From the NCBI GenBank assembly GCA_009760855.2, contig WPIO01000148.1, forward strand, positions 712,501 through 776,500: a DNA stretch of 64,000 nucleotides, given 5' to 3'. The stretch's first letter is position 1. Each line of letters begins with the position of its first letter. Positions 1 through 13,800 of this stretch are shown here, in pieces. Origin of the DNA: Cristatella mucedo (taxonomy: Eukaryota; Bryozoa; Phylactolaemata; Cristatellidae). Below the pieces are notes generated by a model. The model saw only the letters and a list, made by a program, of their open reading frames with translations. It was not told the origin of the DNA and ran no database searches. A program made the translations under genes and the position numbers.

Positions 1-700
1 AACAAAGATCTGCAACTACCATCGATGCCCCAGTCAAGAGACAAGAGGACGTGTGCCACTGGTGCTGTAAGCTTGAGTCGCACCCTTTGAATTCCAGCAG
101 CAGCAGCCGAGCCTGGCTTATTCGTCATGTACAGTAGGCAGAGCATAGCAATTCGCGATGCTCATTTAGTGCCGGAAGCGCCGATGCATAACATCCAGTG
201 GCTATTAGAAGGAAGCTGCTTTCGATATTTGGCAATCTGCCTTCAGTGGATTGTCTTGCAGCATTGCAGCTTTCTTATACTTCTTAGTCACGAGTTCTAA
301 ACTGAGTGATTGGGGATTCTCCCACGGCAGCAGCACTGCACATGTCCTGCAACAACAGCATCATATCAATCCAATAGTCGGTAGAGCATTGGACCTGCAC
401 TCAGAGGCTGATTCATTCCGAGCTCAAGGTGAAATCTTTTGGCACCAAGTCCTGCGGCTGACTGCCTTTGGTCGTTCTTTTGGATTTTGAAATTACTGCT
501 TTATTTGCAACTACCACCTAAGGATGTACATACATTCAGCCGTTGATTGTTCAGTGCTGACTCGGTAGCTTAATAGGTACCAAGCACTGGGCCGGTAACC
601 CAAAGGCTGTGGGATTGCAGACGGCCATCGGTCATTCCGCATTTTGAATTTGATGTATTTCCCAAGTTCCTCTTGGACCTGAACGCGTGCAGTCGTTGCT
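1..700. other. no gene recognised
   Basis: A 79-codon frame at 251-490 has no recognisable feature and a non-ATG start. Around 545-620 a tRNA-like stretch (GTAGCTTAATAGGTACCAAG) may be an old SINE. Nothing else seen. Confidence 0.4.
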
Positions 701-704
701 GTAG

Positions 705-879
705 AAGCATTGAACTATTATCTGAGATTATGTTTGGACCACCGCAGCCCGTGTATGCATATATGCATGCATCTTCAATGCAGATGGCCGCCGAGCTGAT
801 GAGTGAAGTGATGTCGCCTGCGAATCACTCTCGAACCCAGTCAATCAGCTCGGTCCACTCACGACTGTCTGCTGCCAAT
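705..879 (+). CDS. KIAA2012-like candidate exon (Ser-rich)
   Basis: The acceptor is TAG at 702-704 and the donor is GTAAGT at 880. The open frame starts in phase 2 and ends in phase 0, and reads IELLSEIMFGPPQPVYAYMH then a Met/Ser-rich stretch. The strong donor and clean frame suggest a real exon. Its link to the next exon is unresolved because the phases do not directly match 3011. Confidence 0.5.
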
Positions 880-3800
880 GTAAGTGCATGCTTCCTGTAA
901 TGCTATCGGCTGGCATCAAAGCAACGTTGGTGAAAGGCGCCTGGCTGCGTCTCGAGCAGACGGCTGATGAAGGCATGCTTGTGTAATGGCAAGTAATGCA
1001 CCCTCAGGGATGCTCAGAGAGGCTCCAATTCACTGTATTTGCCGCTGCTGTGGGTCTTGTGCTGCAGGTTGTCCGCAGTAGTGTTGGTAGTGTTACCGCA
1101 ATGGCCAGGCGCCGCTTAAACACGGTTGGCGACAGAAGCTTTAGCTCTGCAGGTCCTAGACTGTGGAACTCGCTTCCACAATTCTTACGCAACGACATCT
1201 ACTCTCCAACTGCCGACTATGGCACATCTTTTTCAGCGGTCCTGAACTGCTACTTCTATGCTACTCACTACCTCAACTGCTCTCCTAACTCTGCTATGCT
1301 TCCCTCTTTCTCTTTGTTGCGTGAGACGAAGTCTGTTGGCTACCGAATGCGTACCGAAAGCCGCTTAGGCTGTGAGTGTGCTATACAAAACTCTCCTGCT
1401 TAACACCCACATGGTCTTTTTGACTTTGTGGAGTTACTGACGGAGATACATTACATTACAGTGAACTGGCACTAAGCAGCCTCGGCCTAGTTGTCAGCAA
1501 ATTGACATGACGTGAACATCTGACACGATACACTAGCCATTGAAAATTATTAAAACCTTGTAGTCATTTGAAAGAATTATGATTAAAATGTTTCAACCAG
1601 ATTTAACAGTACTGCTTATACAGTAGGGTAGCGGGTTACAAACCTTATCCATTCCCGGACTGGGCTCGTAACCCGGATCATTCGTAATCTGAATAGTGAT
1701 TTTAGATAGGTTTCTGTAGGAACAATTTCAATTAGCTTAATTATTTTTTAAATATTATGAGATCAGCAAATAATTAGTATAGCTAATCACTGAGCTCTGC
1801 AAACATGCCGACTGGAACTGTCCTTTCGATGCGTAGACTCGTTGAAGCTCTTACAAACTCAATCAATCTGGTAGTAGAATTGAACAGAGTGCCACATTGA
1901 GCCCCACAGTGGCCGTGAAGGTGCCATCATTTCCAGGGCAATGCTTGGTGCACCGGCCCTGGGATTCTGGGGAGGACAGGGTAAGGCTTTGGCTTGAGCC
2001 GCGATGGCCCGCACTAGCTAAGGCTGTTGCTTTCACGACCTCGGTCCCGAGGTCGTGGGTTCGATTCCTGCGGTGGGCGATTCTTTATCGCCACCGCAAG
2101 CGGTGGTGATAGCCGCAAAGGCTCTTCTGTCGCTATGCAAAAAGAGGCTGTTTAATCAGCTAGGATTTATTTACTTAAAGCTGCTCACCGAGTCGAGTGG
2201 AGTTACTTCCATCGTCCTCAGACGGCGAAGCCCCACCATGAGCCATCGGCTCATGCTTTTTTTCCTCTGGCAGTTATGGCGAATCGCTGTCTGTCGTAGC
2301 AAGGCATTCCATTGCTGAGTGCATGACACAGTATGCACGGGTAGCAACAGCTGCTTGCGTAATGCGTCTTGTCGACCGATTGCCGTCGGTGGCCGCCGAA
2401 GCCAATCTGCAGTGGCAGGCCTGACCGAGGTTCACTATCCTCCCAGTGATTTAAGTCAGCTGCTACCTTGAAGGAGGCCGAGGCAGCAGCAGCTGCTGCT
2501 GCTTTGGCCAGTTTTTGTATGTGCTGCAGGCTGGCCAGCCAATATCAACTGCCGTGAGCCATTGGTAGCAAGACTCCTGGAAGGTCATGATCTCTGCTGC
2601 CTCTTCGAAGTTCATCATCCTTTGAATTTTCACATCCCAAATGATGTGAAACTCGACTAGGGCTGTAATCTGGCTGACATGAAAGAGCTGTCTTAGTTTG
2701 AGGAGTGATAAGACAGACCAGGCAAATAATGTATTTAGGCTTCGAGAGGTTTCGTAAGGTTACCCTAGTGCTCAAGTGCTTGCACTTCACAATCGAGGTC
2801 GTGAGTTCGAGCCATGCAGCACGTGAAAGGCACTAAGGCTGTTCTGCTCCTATGTAAATGAAGCTGTTGAATCAGCTGAGCTTTACATTTTTACTTTAGG
2901 ATTGGTCTTACTGCCCCCTACTTCACCCGATATTTTAAACACCGGTGTCGCAGCCGGCTGATGCCGAGCTTGCAAGGTACTATGCGGCAGGTGTATTGAC
3001 CAACCGGCAGCAGCAGAGAAAGCCACTAGCCCGAGAGAATTGCAGAAGGGCGGTGCTCTGAACGAGCATGTAGCTGCTGCTATCGAAGCGAATGATGGGC
3101 GTATCCATCCGCCAAATAAGATGCAAACATTGTGCATGCTCGGGTCAACGAACACGGGTTAGCTCAAGCTGGAAGTGACTGAGCATGCACGTAGTGTCGT
3201 GAAAGTAGTAAGGTGGTTGCTTTGCATGACCTCGGGGGCCCCCACCGAGGTCGTGGGTTCGAATCCTGCGGTGGGCGATCCTTTACTGCCAATGCAAGCG
3301 GTGGTGATAGCCCTAAAGGCTCTTCTCACGCTATTAAAAAGTGGCTGTTAAATCAGCTTGTACTTTTTCATGGTCGGCTAGGGTGCTTGCGCTTCTCTAA
3401 TACTAGCCGAGAGTGACTGCCTTTGAGATACAGCAGATACAGTAGACTTGCAATCCTTTTTACAGTCGAGCATATCCGAACACCTTAAAAGAAGCAGCTC
3501 ATCAGCAGGTACCTCGGTGCACGGTTCCGGTGAGTGATGGGGCTGTAGCATGACGGCGGTATCGAGGACTCACCTCTCATGAGGCCAGTCACTCGCAGCA
3601 GCCGCTGCTGTCGCTGCTGCTGTTGCTGCCGCCACTGCTGCTGCTGCTGCTGTGTGTGTGCATGCATCTTTCGTATGCACTCGTGCCTGCAAATGCTTAC
3701 GCACCTCGGCGAGTGAACCCATCTTTATATTTCCATCCAGTGCTGTCACGTTCTTGTTTGCCCTTGAATACTTTAACTTTAAATAAGCCAATGCTCGTGT

Positions 3801-4739
3801 GTACGGGCAAGTGCATGCGAGGTGTTTGCACTCACTCGCTATGGGCAGGAATTCTCGCATTGTTGCACCAGTACCGAGCCGCCGACATGCCGGCATCGGC
3901 GGCACACCGACGTGTGAGAGAGCCGATGGCAGGTGTTTGGCGTTTTAATATCTGTCGCCCAGCTTCACAAAGTCATGCCGAAAACCGTTTTTCTCTCAAA
4001 AGCTAGCGCATTGCTCACATCTGCTTTTTAGTCGAAGAGGATAATGACTTTTCACACGGTTTCAATTCATTTAACCATCTAATAAAAAATGCCCCAATTT
4101 GGCCGCTTTGCCGTCCGTGCTTGGTATTTTGAAGCCTCTACTGGACATGTCCTTCATGTGCCTGAGCTCACGACTGGCATGTAAGCTGTGCACTCAGTAA
4201 CCTGGTTTGGCAGGTTTTGTCCTGGCCAAATCTTTTGCCATCCTATCTGCATCTTGTGTTTGCTCACAAAAGTACGCAAGTCTAAATAGCCATCGGCCAC
4301 GAAACAAATTGCCACTATCATCCTTCGGTCAATTGATAGAAACCGGTAGTCGGCATCAGCACGGAACGAGCACAGGCACCAGTGGTACGCATAGACAGTC
4401 GGTGGCAGCCACGCCAGCTGCCGGCGGGCAAGTCAGCATGGGGGCTTCCTCTCGAAGATCCAGCAAGGCGGAGAGCAGCTCACCCGGAAGAGCAGCAACC
4501 GACGAGAGTGTGCCGGTGCCAGCCGCTGGACAGGAGCAGGGTGGCGGAGGCACATTACCAGGTCAGTGTTGCTCGCAGCTCGGCCCGGTGCTATGCCGCC
4601 ACATTTGCCATAGACTGCACGATTTGATATAGTGCTGGAGTGGCTCACCAGCTTCACTTCTTACTGGCAGCAGACAGCTTATAACTGGCTGCTGCAATAC
4701 TCGTGCACACGACCTGAGTCGTGAGCCTAGGAGTAAGGT

Positions 4740-4835
<96 letters not shown>

Positions 4836-7800
4836 ACACACATGCATCACGATCCAATTCATGAGTCAAGTCCTGCATCCGTCAAAGACTTCTTACAATG
4901 CCTGCTGCAGGTGGCATGATAGCAACAAAGGCTCTTCGACTGTTATTCTTAATAAAAAAAAAGGTTAGCTGATTTAACAGCCTCATTTGTATAGCAGCAG
5001 AAGAGTCTCACCGGCTATCATCACCGCTGGCAGTGTGCAATAAAGGATTGTCTGCCGCATGACTCGAACCTACGAACTAGGTCTTGAAGAGAGACCACTT
5101 ACCCGTGGCCTAAGACACAGGGGCGTGTAGTTACAGGAGACCTGCAAGGAGAGAGGGTTACGAATGCATGTATTAACAAAGCTGCTGTAGCAATTGTGCA
5201 TCTCACTACCACAGATTATCGCAATAGCTAACCCTGTGCATGTCACCCCTAGCCACGTTGTTCTTGTTGTTTATTGAGCATGGTACCACTAACCATTCGA
5301 TCGTGCTTCGTTTGCATCAAATATAAAGTGCCTAGAAAGACATTGAGTTCTCTGAGGGTGCTATATAAAAAGGTATTATTATTTTTATTATTATTATTAT
5401 TGTAGCTAAGCAGGAGGGTAGCCGAGGAGGCTAGAGGCTGCAGCTCTCTTCTTCTGGTGAGCCGCGATGGCACACTAGGTAGGTTGCTTTCATGACCTCG
5501 GTCCCGAGGTCGTGGGTTCGATTCCTGCGGTGGGCGATTCTGTATCACCACTGCAAGCGGTGGTGATAGCCATAAAGGCTCTTCTGTCGCTATACAAAAC
5601 GAGGCTGTTTAATCAGCTAGGATTTATTTATTTATTTCTCGAGCCTGGCGTGGCACCAGCCCGGTCTGGGCTCATGCCACCTGCTGTGATTGGCTAGCTC
5701 GAGCGAAGGTCAAAGTCCGGAGCGAGTTACTGGCGATGCTGCCGCTCACCATACCACCATTTAGAGTGATAAGTGAGCCTCCTTATGGCCGGTAATAGCT
5801 GAGAACAGCGACACTGTAACTAGTGAACTGATGAGTGCAAACGCTGCATTCTGAAGAAAGGTCCTTAACGGGAGAGTGTACCGATCACAAGCTTGCTCAC
5901 TTAAGCCAGTTATTCTTGTCGCTGTAGGTCAGCCGCTTGAAAGGGCAGCCGAACAGAATACCGAAGCAGCAGTGTCCAGCGGCAGTGTGCAGCAGATGCC
6001 AAGTAACGGCGATGGGCAGCTAACCAATGGTGAGGAGCAGCCATTGCCGAGTAACAAGGCAACTACTCCGGCTCAGGTATGTTTGCACTGATTGATCTCC
6101 ATGCCGCCACGACAGCTTAACTGCTAGTTATTAGTGTGTCTTAAGTGCTCTGGTAATCAAAGCATGGCCCTGGCACACGGACTACAACCGTCTTGGTATC
6201 TCGGTTACTGCTTCAATGCATCGGTTGATAGCAGGTACGATTGTGAGTGTCCATGTCGGCACACATACTCGTGCTCGCTCACAAACTTGACCATACATAC
6301 ACACGAGTGCGCGCGCACACACACACGAGCGCACACACACACGAGTGCACACACACACACACACAAATATACAGGCAGATCAGAGGCTGCTGCTTTCTTT
6401 CTGTATAGAGGCTTGAGGTCAGGAGCTTCGGCCTTCTGCCAGGCGTTGGTTTCGTGAATACGCAAACAGCGCACTTGTACACCTGCAGAGCAGCGAGGTA
6501 TTCACCCATTGTACACACACCGGTTCTACTCAAGCGTCACTCTCAGACGCACTGCATATACTTGATCTATCTGTGTAAGCTAAGCCGTGATAACTCATGA
6601 GGTAATGTGCTTGCTCTAACGACCCTGGCCGTGGGTTCGAATCCTGCCGTAGGCGATTCTGTATTACACACTGCCAGCGGTGATGACAGCCGGTGAGGCT
6701 CTTCTGCTGCTATACAAATGAGGCAGTTGAATCAGCTTTTATTTTAAGCTCTTCCTTTGCTTTTCTACTGCTTGTTATTACGTGTGTAAAGGGGTAACCT
6801 GCCCCTAGGTGCTAAGTAGTCTGCCTTCGAGTGCCAATCAGACAACAAATGTTCTCCAAAGTATGTCTGTGTCGGTCGTTTACTTGCCTCTATATGCATG
6901 GATTGCTGCGATCGCTGGCTCGAATTTTCGTGCAGAGCAAAGACCTCGAGATAAAAGCAGCTGCCGGCGGCGGTGGTGGAGCAGGTGACGGCTCTCTGCT
7001 GGTTATCACCAACAAGGAGGCCGACAGTGGCAAAGGGTCGGTGAAATCCAAAAAGTCGAACAAGTCGAGGAAATCACAGGCAGAAGCAAAAAGCAGCAAG
7101 TCAGGCTCTGCGGCTAAGGCCACGGTGGATGCACCGCCTGAGGTCAAGGAGGACCCGTTCGTCGTTGGAAAGGTCAAAGAGGAGGTGGAGCTGCAGAAGC
7201 TGTATGCTCCGGTCGAGCCACCCAAGGGCAAGCCGCCACCGAAAGGTACAGTGTGAGCGACGTGGGCACGTGATCACTGCTTCGCCCAGCGATTCGTCCA
7301 TTATCATAGGGATCCACTAAACGCTGTCCTAAATAGGTGCGTTTTTAGTTTATTTTTAAATATGGACCAGTTAAGGGATGTCGTGACGCAAGTCCGGAGT
7401 GAGTTCCAGGCCTTGGAACCATACGAACTAAAAGCACGGTCTCCAAAGGATTTGAGATTTGTACGAGGTATGGTTAAACAGCTAGAATCCTAAAAGCAGG
7501 TGGTATGATTAACCTGGTTAACCTGGTGGGGAAGTAGATCTAATAGGTAGGCTGGAGCCAAAGATTGAAGGGACATGAAAGTGAGTGACAAAACCTTGAA
7601 GTCAATTTGCTGCTTGGCTGGGAGCTAGTGCAGGTCGGCAAGAAATAGTGTGATGTGGCAACTGCGACGCTCACGACAGACAAGCCTAGCTGCAGAGTTT
7701 TGCACCCACTGTAAGCACCTGAGTGCACAGGCCGTTAGACGAGCAAGCAGTGATTTACAGAAGTCACGATGGGATGTCACAAATGCATGGACCAATTTAG

Positions 7801-10800
7801 ATGTGGTATCCCTGTCCAAACAAGCCCGGATTTTAGCAATGACATCTGGTTACTTAGCAATACGAAGCTAGTTGTCAGAACGGATTTACGATTTCACAGG
7901 AAGCACCTAGAATCTCGTGCAGCACGATACGAGCCAACTTGGATCATTGTCGCTTTCCAAGACTTTCGGAGGACTTTGCCTGTTCACGGCAGCTTACAGA
8001 AGCAACGGTTTCAATGGCATTGCAACACAGGAACACAGACCGAAGAATCAATGGCACCAAAGTAGCTGGCAATGGGAGAAAGTAGACCACGTGGCCACCA
8101 TCTTTTCCTTTTGGTCTCGTGGTGCTCCTACACTTGAAAAGTGACATGCCATTTGTACATGTATATCCCAAGGCAGTTCAGAGTGTCCATGTGTGCTACC
8201 GGATTTTTTCTTGGGAAGACTCTGTTGTTACTGGGTGGCCTTTGGAGTGCGGTGGTGCGGATGGGGAGATGAAGGAAAGTGAGGAGATATGGGGGGAGAT
8301 GAAGGAAGAGTTTTTTTGTGCGAGTACTTCACTGCTACAGTACGACTGCATTTCACTTGCCATGTAGCTTGCTTCTTATGCCATAGCAGCAGCAGCAGCT
8401 GCTGCTAGTGCTATTGCATAGAAATCAGCAGCAGTAAAATGTAGCAGCCCTAGCAGTTGCTGCTAGGGCTGCTACATTTTATTACAGGGGATTCGTGAAT
8501 TCTCCCTCCGAATAATACTTGGGTAATATCCTAGAAAAATCTAGCAAACGACAAGTCTACACGTGCAGACTATATGTCATAAAAAGAGGACTACGCTAGT
8601 ATTTAAGTGTGCAATGTGCAATCCTTTCGCTAAGATCTGGTCTTGCATGTTAAATATGTTACATTTCAGAAACAAGATAAGTTAAATTGCAAACTTCTGA
8701 AGAGCCGAAAACGGTGAGATGCATGTGAAGCACACGTGGCAGCACTTTTCATTTGCAGCTGCACACCCAGTATCTATCTATTATCTATGTATTGCAAATG
8801 TCTCTATACGATATACATTGCAGCTTTTGGTACACCTCCATTTGCACTGGCTATCTATCTTGATTTTGACACACTTTTTAGTTTGCCTTATTGCATGTGT
8901 CTTCCTTTCTCTCTGACGAGTAGCACTGCTGCTGTATTATTGCTCTGCAAGACCATCAGGCACGAGGTGCTATATCCTGCCAAACCAGTAGGTCAGCTAC
9001 ACTGATAATGTGAAGGCGCTAACAACTGATTCCATGCACTTGTCGAGAAGTCATTACGGAACCAATTTGCAAGACTTTGGATACTGCACTGCAATGATTG
9101 GATCATATTCTATCGCAGCAAGAGAATTCAGAGCCAGGATGTTAATCACCAACGGTCACCCAGTGAGCCTTTACAATATGGTTTACCCCAAGGGTCTTAC
9201 CTTAGTCTGCTTCTTTTCACAAGTCATACTCTCCATCATGTGAATATAATTGCCAAGCACAGTCTAGGCTTCTGTTTTTATGCAGATGACACATAGCTGT
9301 ACATGTACTGTACTTTACTTCCCTACCTTCCAGCACTTCAAATTCTTTCGACTGCCTTGCAACGTATATTGATCGAACTCCCAAGTGGATGGCAGAAAAC
9401 TTTCGCAAGTTTAATGCAGACAAAGCCAGCATAATATTTTTGTGTAAAAGGCCATCGCGTAGCATTGAGGGAATGTCTATTCAGACTGGTGAACCGACTC
9501 TCGGGCAGCACGCATGGAAAAATCTCGTCGACACACTCTCGGAGAGCACTCGGGTCTTGCAAGTCATAATGCTGCTGTCTGCAGGCATGGCTACCAGCTT
9601 CCCCCTCTCAGCTGCTTTTACCTAGGCAGGAGCCGCAAGACGCCTTCGAAGCGTAACGCCTTCACGAGCGCAGGAGCTCGAGAGAGTGGAGCGTTTCTCT
9701 GTGCCGGAAGCGGCTGGAGCTTTAATTCTCCTCGCTCAGCAGGTCCCAAGCAGTCGAAGGCGGTCGCCGAGAAAAAGGCCGCTCCATCGAGAGAGCCGGT
9801 GCAGACGAAAAAAGAAGCAGGGCCGGCCGCGGCCAAAGGTAAAAAGAAACCCGCCAAGAAAGCCGGTAAGAAGAGCGCGGTCAAGGCTGCCGCAGCAGCC
9901 GACGACGTGGCATTGCCGGAGCGAGCAAAGGAGACGACTCAACAGGAGGCGACGCCTTCGGACTCGAGACTCGAGAGCCAGGTGAGCCTCCGCCGAGAGT
10001 GGCCACGATGGCTGAGGCGGCGAGCAATCTCAGCAGCGCTTCCGGATTGACTGCGGGCCGGGAATCTCCGCCGGCAACCAACATGGCTCGGCGCGGGAAG
10101 AGGCTGGCCGCGCCGGCTGTGGCGGCGTCCGCATGCTCGGCGGCTGCGTCCGGCAGCCAGGCCTGTCGCCCCTTTCCGTCTGCAGGCCACGAGCGAGAAC
10201 GAGGAGGGCAAGCCGGAGGCAGAGCCCGAGATGGAGTTCGTAATCGTTCGCGACGTCGAGAGCGACGAGGGCGAGAGCGAAGCTGCAGACGAGCCCGCAG
10301 AGGCGGCCAAGCCGCCTACCAAGTTCGATTTCAGGTTGCTACAGCAGTCGCTGCAGCAATCGTCCGACGATGGAGAAGCTGAGGAAGAGGAGGAGGAAGA
10401 AGAGGATGAGGAGGTGCAGCCGGTGCCGCCCCCTCCTCCTCCTCCCAGCCCCAGCCCCAGCAGGAAGTGCCCTCTGGAGTCGATGCGGCTGTTCCCTGCT
10501 TATCCGAGGCGCTATGCGAATGCGCACGGCCTCTTAACCGGCAGCACGTCCGAAGCTTTTCTTGCTGCTGCGAGCAGATGCGTGCACCGTGTGCACGTCA
10601 TATCGCCCTAAGCTCAGCAGGCTTCCACACGCTGGATCGCCGGCCGACGATTGGTGCAGCGCTTCATGCAGCTCCAGAGATGCAGCTCCAGAGAGCCTCT
10701 CGAGGCTCTCGAGGCTCCAGTGCTTGCTTCCCGGTGTACTTACTTCGTGAGCACTGGCTAGGCTGTAGTTTTGACCCCTCAGAGAAGCCGCGATCGACGT

Positions 10801-13800
10801 GGAATTAAAAAAAATTTAAATTTAAAGCTTAGCTGATTCGACAGCCTTTTTTATGTAGCGACAGAAGAGCCTTAGCGGCAATCGTCCGACTTGCAGCCGG
10901 CAATCAAAGACTGCTAGCTGAGTGACTGCGTGACTGGGACCCACGACTCGGGTCGTGCGGTTCGAGCATCTCCCCGAACTATGAACTATGACCCAGTTAA
11001 TACGCTAATGTATCGCTGGTCTAGCGGCAGATCATTGTCGTTCTTTTTCTTAGTTCAGGCCGGACGTGCATGACCCCGAGATCGCTCTGCTTTTATGGGC
11101 TACGCGAGGTCAAAGAAAATGGCCGATGCCATTGACTCTAGGCTCAAGAAGCTGCAAGTGATCGCGTAAAGAAAGGACGTGTCGTGGCGTTTCTAGAAAT
11201 TCAGGCTTCATTTTGGTCTTTTCTTAGCCCTTGGGATGCAAACTGAGCCAGAGCAGAAAATGTAATCTTGATCGCCGAGCTGGATTGGTCCAGCGGTTAA
11301 GTTGCTCGCCCCGACTAGGTTCTGACTGAGGTCGTGGGCTCGAGTCCCGAGGCATACGTGAAGCGCCTGAATAGAGACTAAGCTCTCTTGGGGCGCTATA
11401 CTAATGAAATATATTTTTTATTTTTGTATCTTTCCGTCCGGTTTTTCCCTCCGGTAGCTTATTTGCTGCGAATAGTTCCGCGAACGCTGTAATCGCACGG
11501 GGATGTATGAGGAGTACTTTCTTTGCAGCTTAATCGGTTTCTCGCCAAAGGGTGTTGCTTGACAAGCACAAATCTCCTGCCGAACTCCTGCCACTTTTCT
11601 CCAGTCTGAGCCTGAGGTCTTAGTCTCCAGCCTTCTCCCGTTTTTTCTTAGTGCCGCGCTGGTTTGGCCCAGTAGTTAAGGTGCTCGCCCCGACCAAAGT
11701 CAAGGTGAATACATTTGATGACCGAGGTCGTGGGCTCGAGCCCCGAGGCATATGTGAAGCACCTGTCTCAATCTAAATAAAGATTAATTTCTCTTGGAGT
11801 GCTAAAATGAATTATATTTATGTTTATAGTGATTTTAAGTGAGTAGCAATGTGTCTTGATGCAACGTCGTCCGGATGCTAAGAGGATCACCAAAACTCCT
11901 ATCGAATATTGGTTGTGCTCTGATGGCGTGCTTTGGAAAAATAAGCTTGCGTAATTTTCTTGCTCGTGTTGATGCCCCTCCCCAGCTCTTAGCCTAGGGG
12001 TTAGATGCTTAAACTTCACGTCCTGGGTCGTGGGTTCGAGTCCTGTACCTTTATTTCCGATTGCAAGACAATCCTTTGTTTCCGTTTGCAAGACGATCCT
12101 ATATTTCCCATTGCAAGGGAATGATAGCCGATAGTGGTCTTCTGCCGCTGTGTAAATTATTCCTTTGAATTAGCCGACCTTTTAATTTAACTCTAGCTCT
12201 GACGACGGACCCGCCGTTTTCAGCTTGCCATATGCCTCCACACGCTCGCGGCTAGATGCCCCGCAGCGCGCGTTCGAGGTCCGAGTCAGAGTCGTACCGA
12301 GCTGCCCGCTCGATTGAGATAACGGTCGGCGTCGTCGCCCCGTCGTAGGACGCCCTGCAGAACGTGTCCAACAAGGACGCTCGCGCGGCGAAGCAGGCCG
12401 CCGAGAAGGAGCGGCGGCGGCAGGACGTGGAGCGACGGCGGCGCGAGCGCGAGGAGCAGCTTCGGCGCGACAAGGAGGAGGCGGAGCGGCGCGAGCGCGT
12501 GCAGCAGCAGCTCGAGGAGGACCGGAAGCGGCGCGAGGAGGAGAAGCGGCTGCGGAAGGAGCGCGAGGAGGAGGAGGAGCGGCGGCAAGAGGCCGAGGAG
12601 GAGGAGCGCGAGCAGCGGCAGCGCGACGCCGCGGAGCGCGACCGCCGGCGAGAGGCCGAGTACCAGCGCCACCTGGCGGACTTGCGTCGCCGCGCCGAGG
12701 AGGAGGAGGCGAGGAGACGAGGTGCGCCTCCGAGCTGCTGCGCCCTCTGCCGCGACTCCGGCAGCGGCGGTTTGGGGGGGCCTAGCTTAGAGCGGTCCTT
12801 GCGTCTACTCGACCGGAAGGGGGTCAGTGTAGAGGGTCGGCGGGACGGGACGCATATCGGCTCGCTGCCAGCTCCACGAGCACTGGGGCGGCTAGTCGCG
12901 GCAGCCGTTACCGCCAGTGAATCCACGTTTCGCTTCGCCGAGGGCCATTCGGCATTCGGCGCCCGCCCCCCCCCCCACGTCGGCGCCGAAAGGTCAATCG
13001 CGAAACGCAAGAGGCATAATCCCTGCCCTGTATGGCGGTCAGAGGTCTAGCTAGAGGTGAGCGAGGCTGTAAAGTTTGGAAAAACCATTCGTCTGTAATT
13101 TGTAATTTCAAACTGCAGAGCGACCGGAGGCTCGAGGTCTGCCGTTGGACTGGGCGCCATAACAAATGTTCCCTCGATCGGCGAACGATACCGAAATCTG
13201 CCGGTTGCCGGTTGCCTCGGTCCGATTTGGTCCGATTTGGTTGCCGCGGTTGCCGCGGTAGCCGATAGCGGATATCTGAGTTCGCGTGCAGCGCGTCTAG
13301 TGGCCGCCATTACAAGACGGCGCTGCTGCGGTGTCTGCGGTGTCTGCTGTAACTGATGGCTAGCGATATTGCCGCACTTTCCTGCGAGTTTCGTTGTTCG
13401 TGAAATTAGACAACAAAAGGTAAAGAAAATACTATGCCAATGCCCTTTTAAAGTTTTTACTCTCTAAAAACAATCGGCCTGCCTCGTGTCTATAGAATAA
13501 TAATAATGCACTTGATAAAGCGCCCTCAGAGAATTTAGTCTCTTTCTAGGCGCTTTACATTTGCTGCAAAGGGAAATGCAATTGAATGATAAGTAAAATA
13601 ATGCTTGAAAAATAAGCAAAATGAATAATATGGTTAGCGGTGACATGCACAGGGTCAACATGCAAATGTAGTTAGTGGCAGCATGCACAAGTCGGTCTGA
13701 CAGCGGTTCTGGGCCTTTGCCAGGGAGGCTGGATTGAAAGAGGCGTCCCCGGCGCGCTTCGCCTACGGCCCAACGCTCGCGGGTCGTTGGCTGGGTGGCG

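Noticed and set aside
251-490. 79-codon frame as a gene
   Set aside because: Non-ATG start, no splice sites that fit a neighbour, no recognisable composition or motif.
4563-4968. Long Cys-Val and His-Thr frames across 4739-4852
   Set aside because: They are translations of a CA microsatellite in all frames; no splice or start support.
1996-5640. SINE-1 heads as functional tRNA genes
   Set aside because: B boxes are good, but the anticodon-side arm is an abnormal long palindrome, a common 3' body follows every copy, and acceptor stems do not pair.
9514-10050. A single 178-codon plus-strand gene
   Set aside because: Only 9743-9981 has coding character bounded by splice sites. The 5' part is LINE-derived and the 3' part is intron.
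12252-13010. 252-codon minus-strand frame
   Set aside because: It is antisense to the Arg/Glu-rich KIAA2012-like exon. GC-rich codons leave the opposite frame open, and its Ser/Arg runs mirror the repeat.
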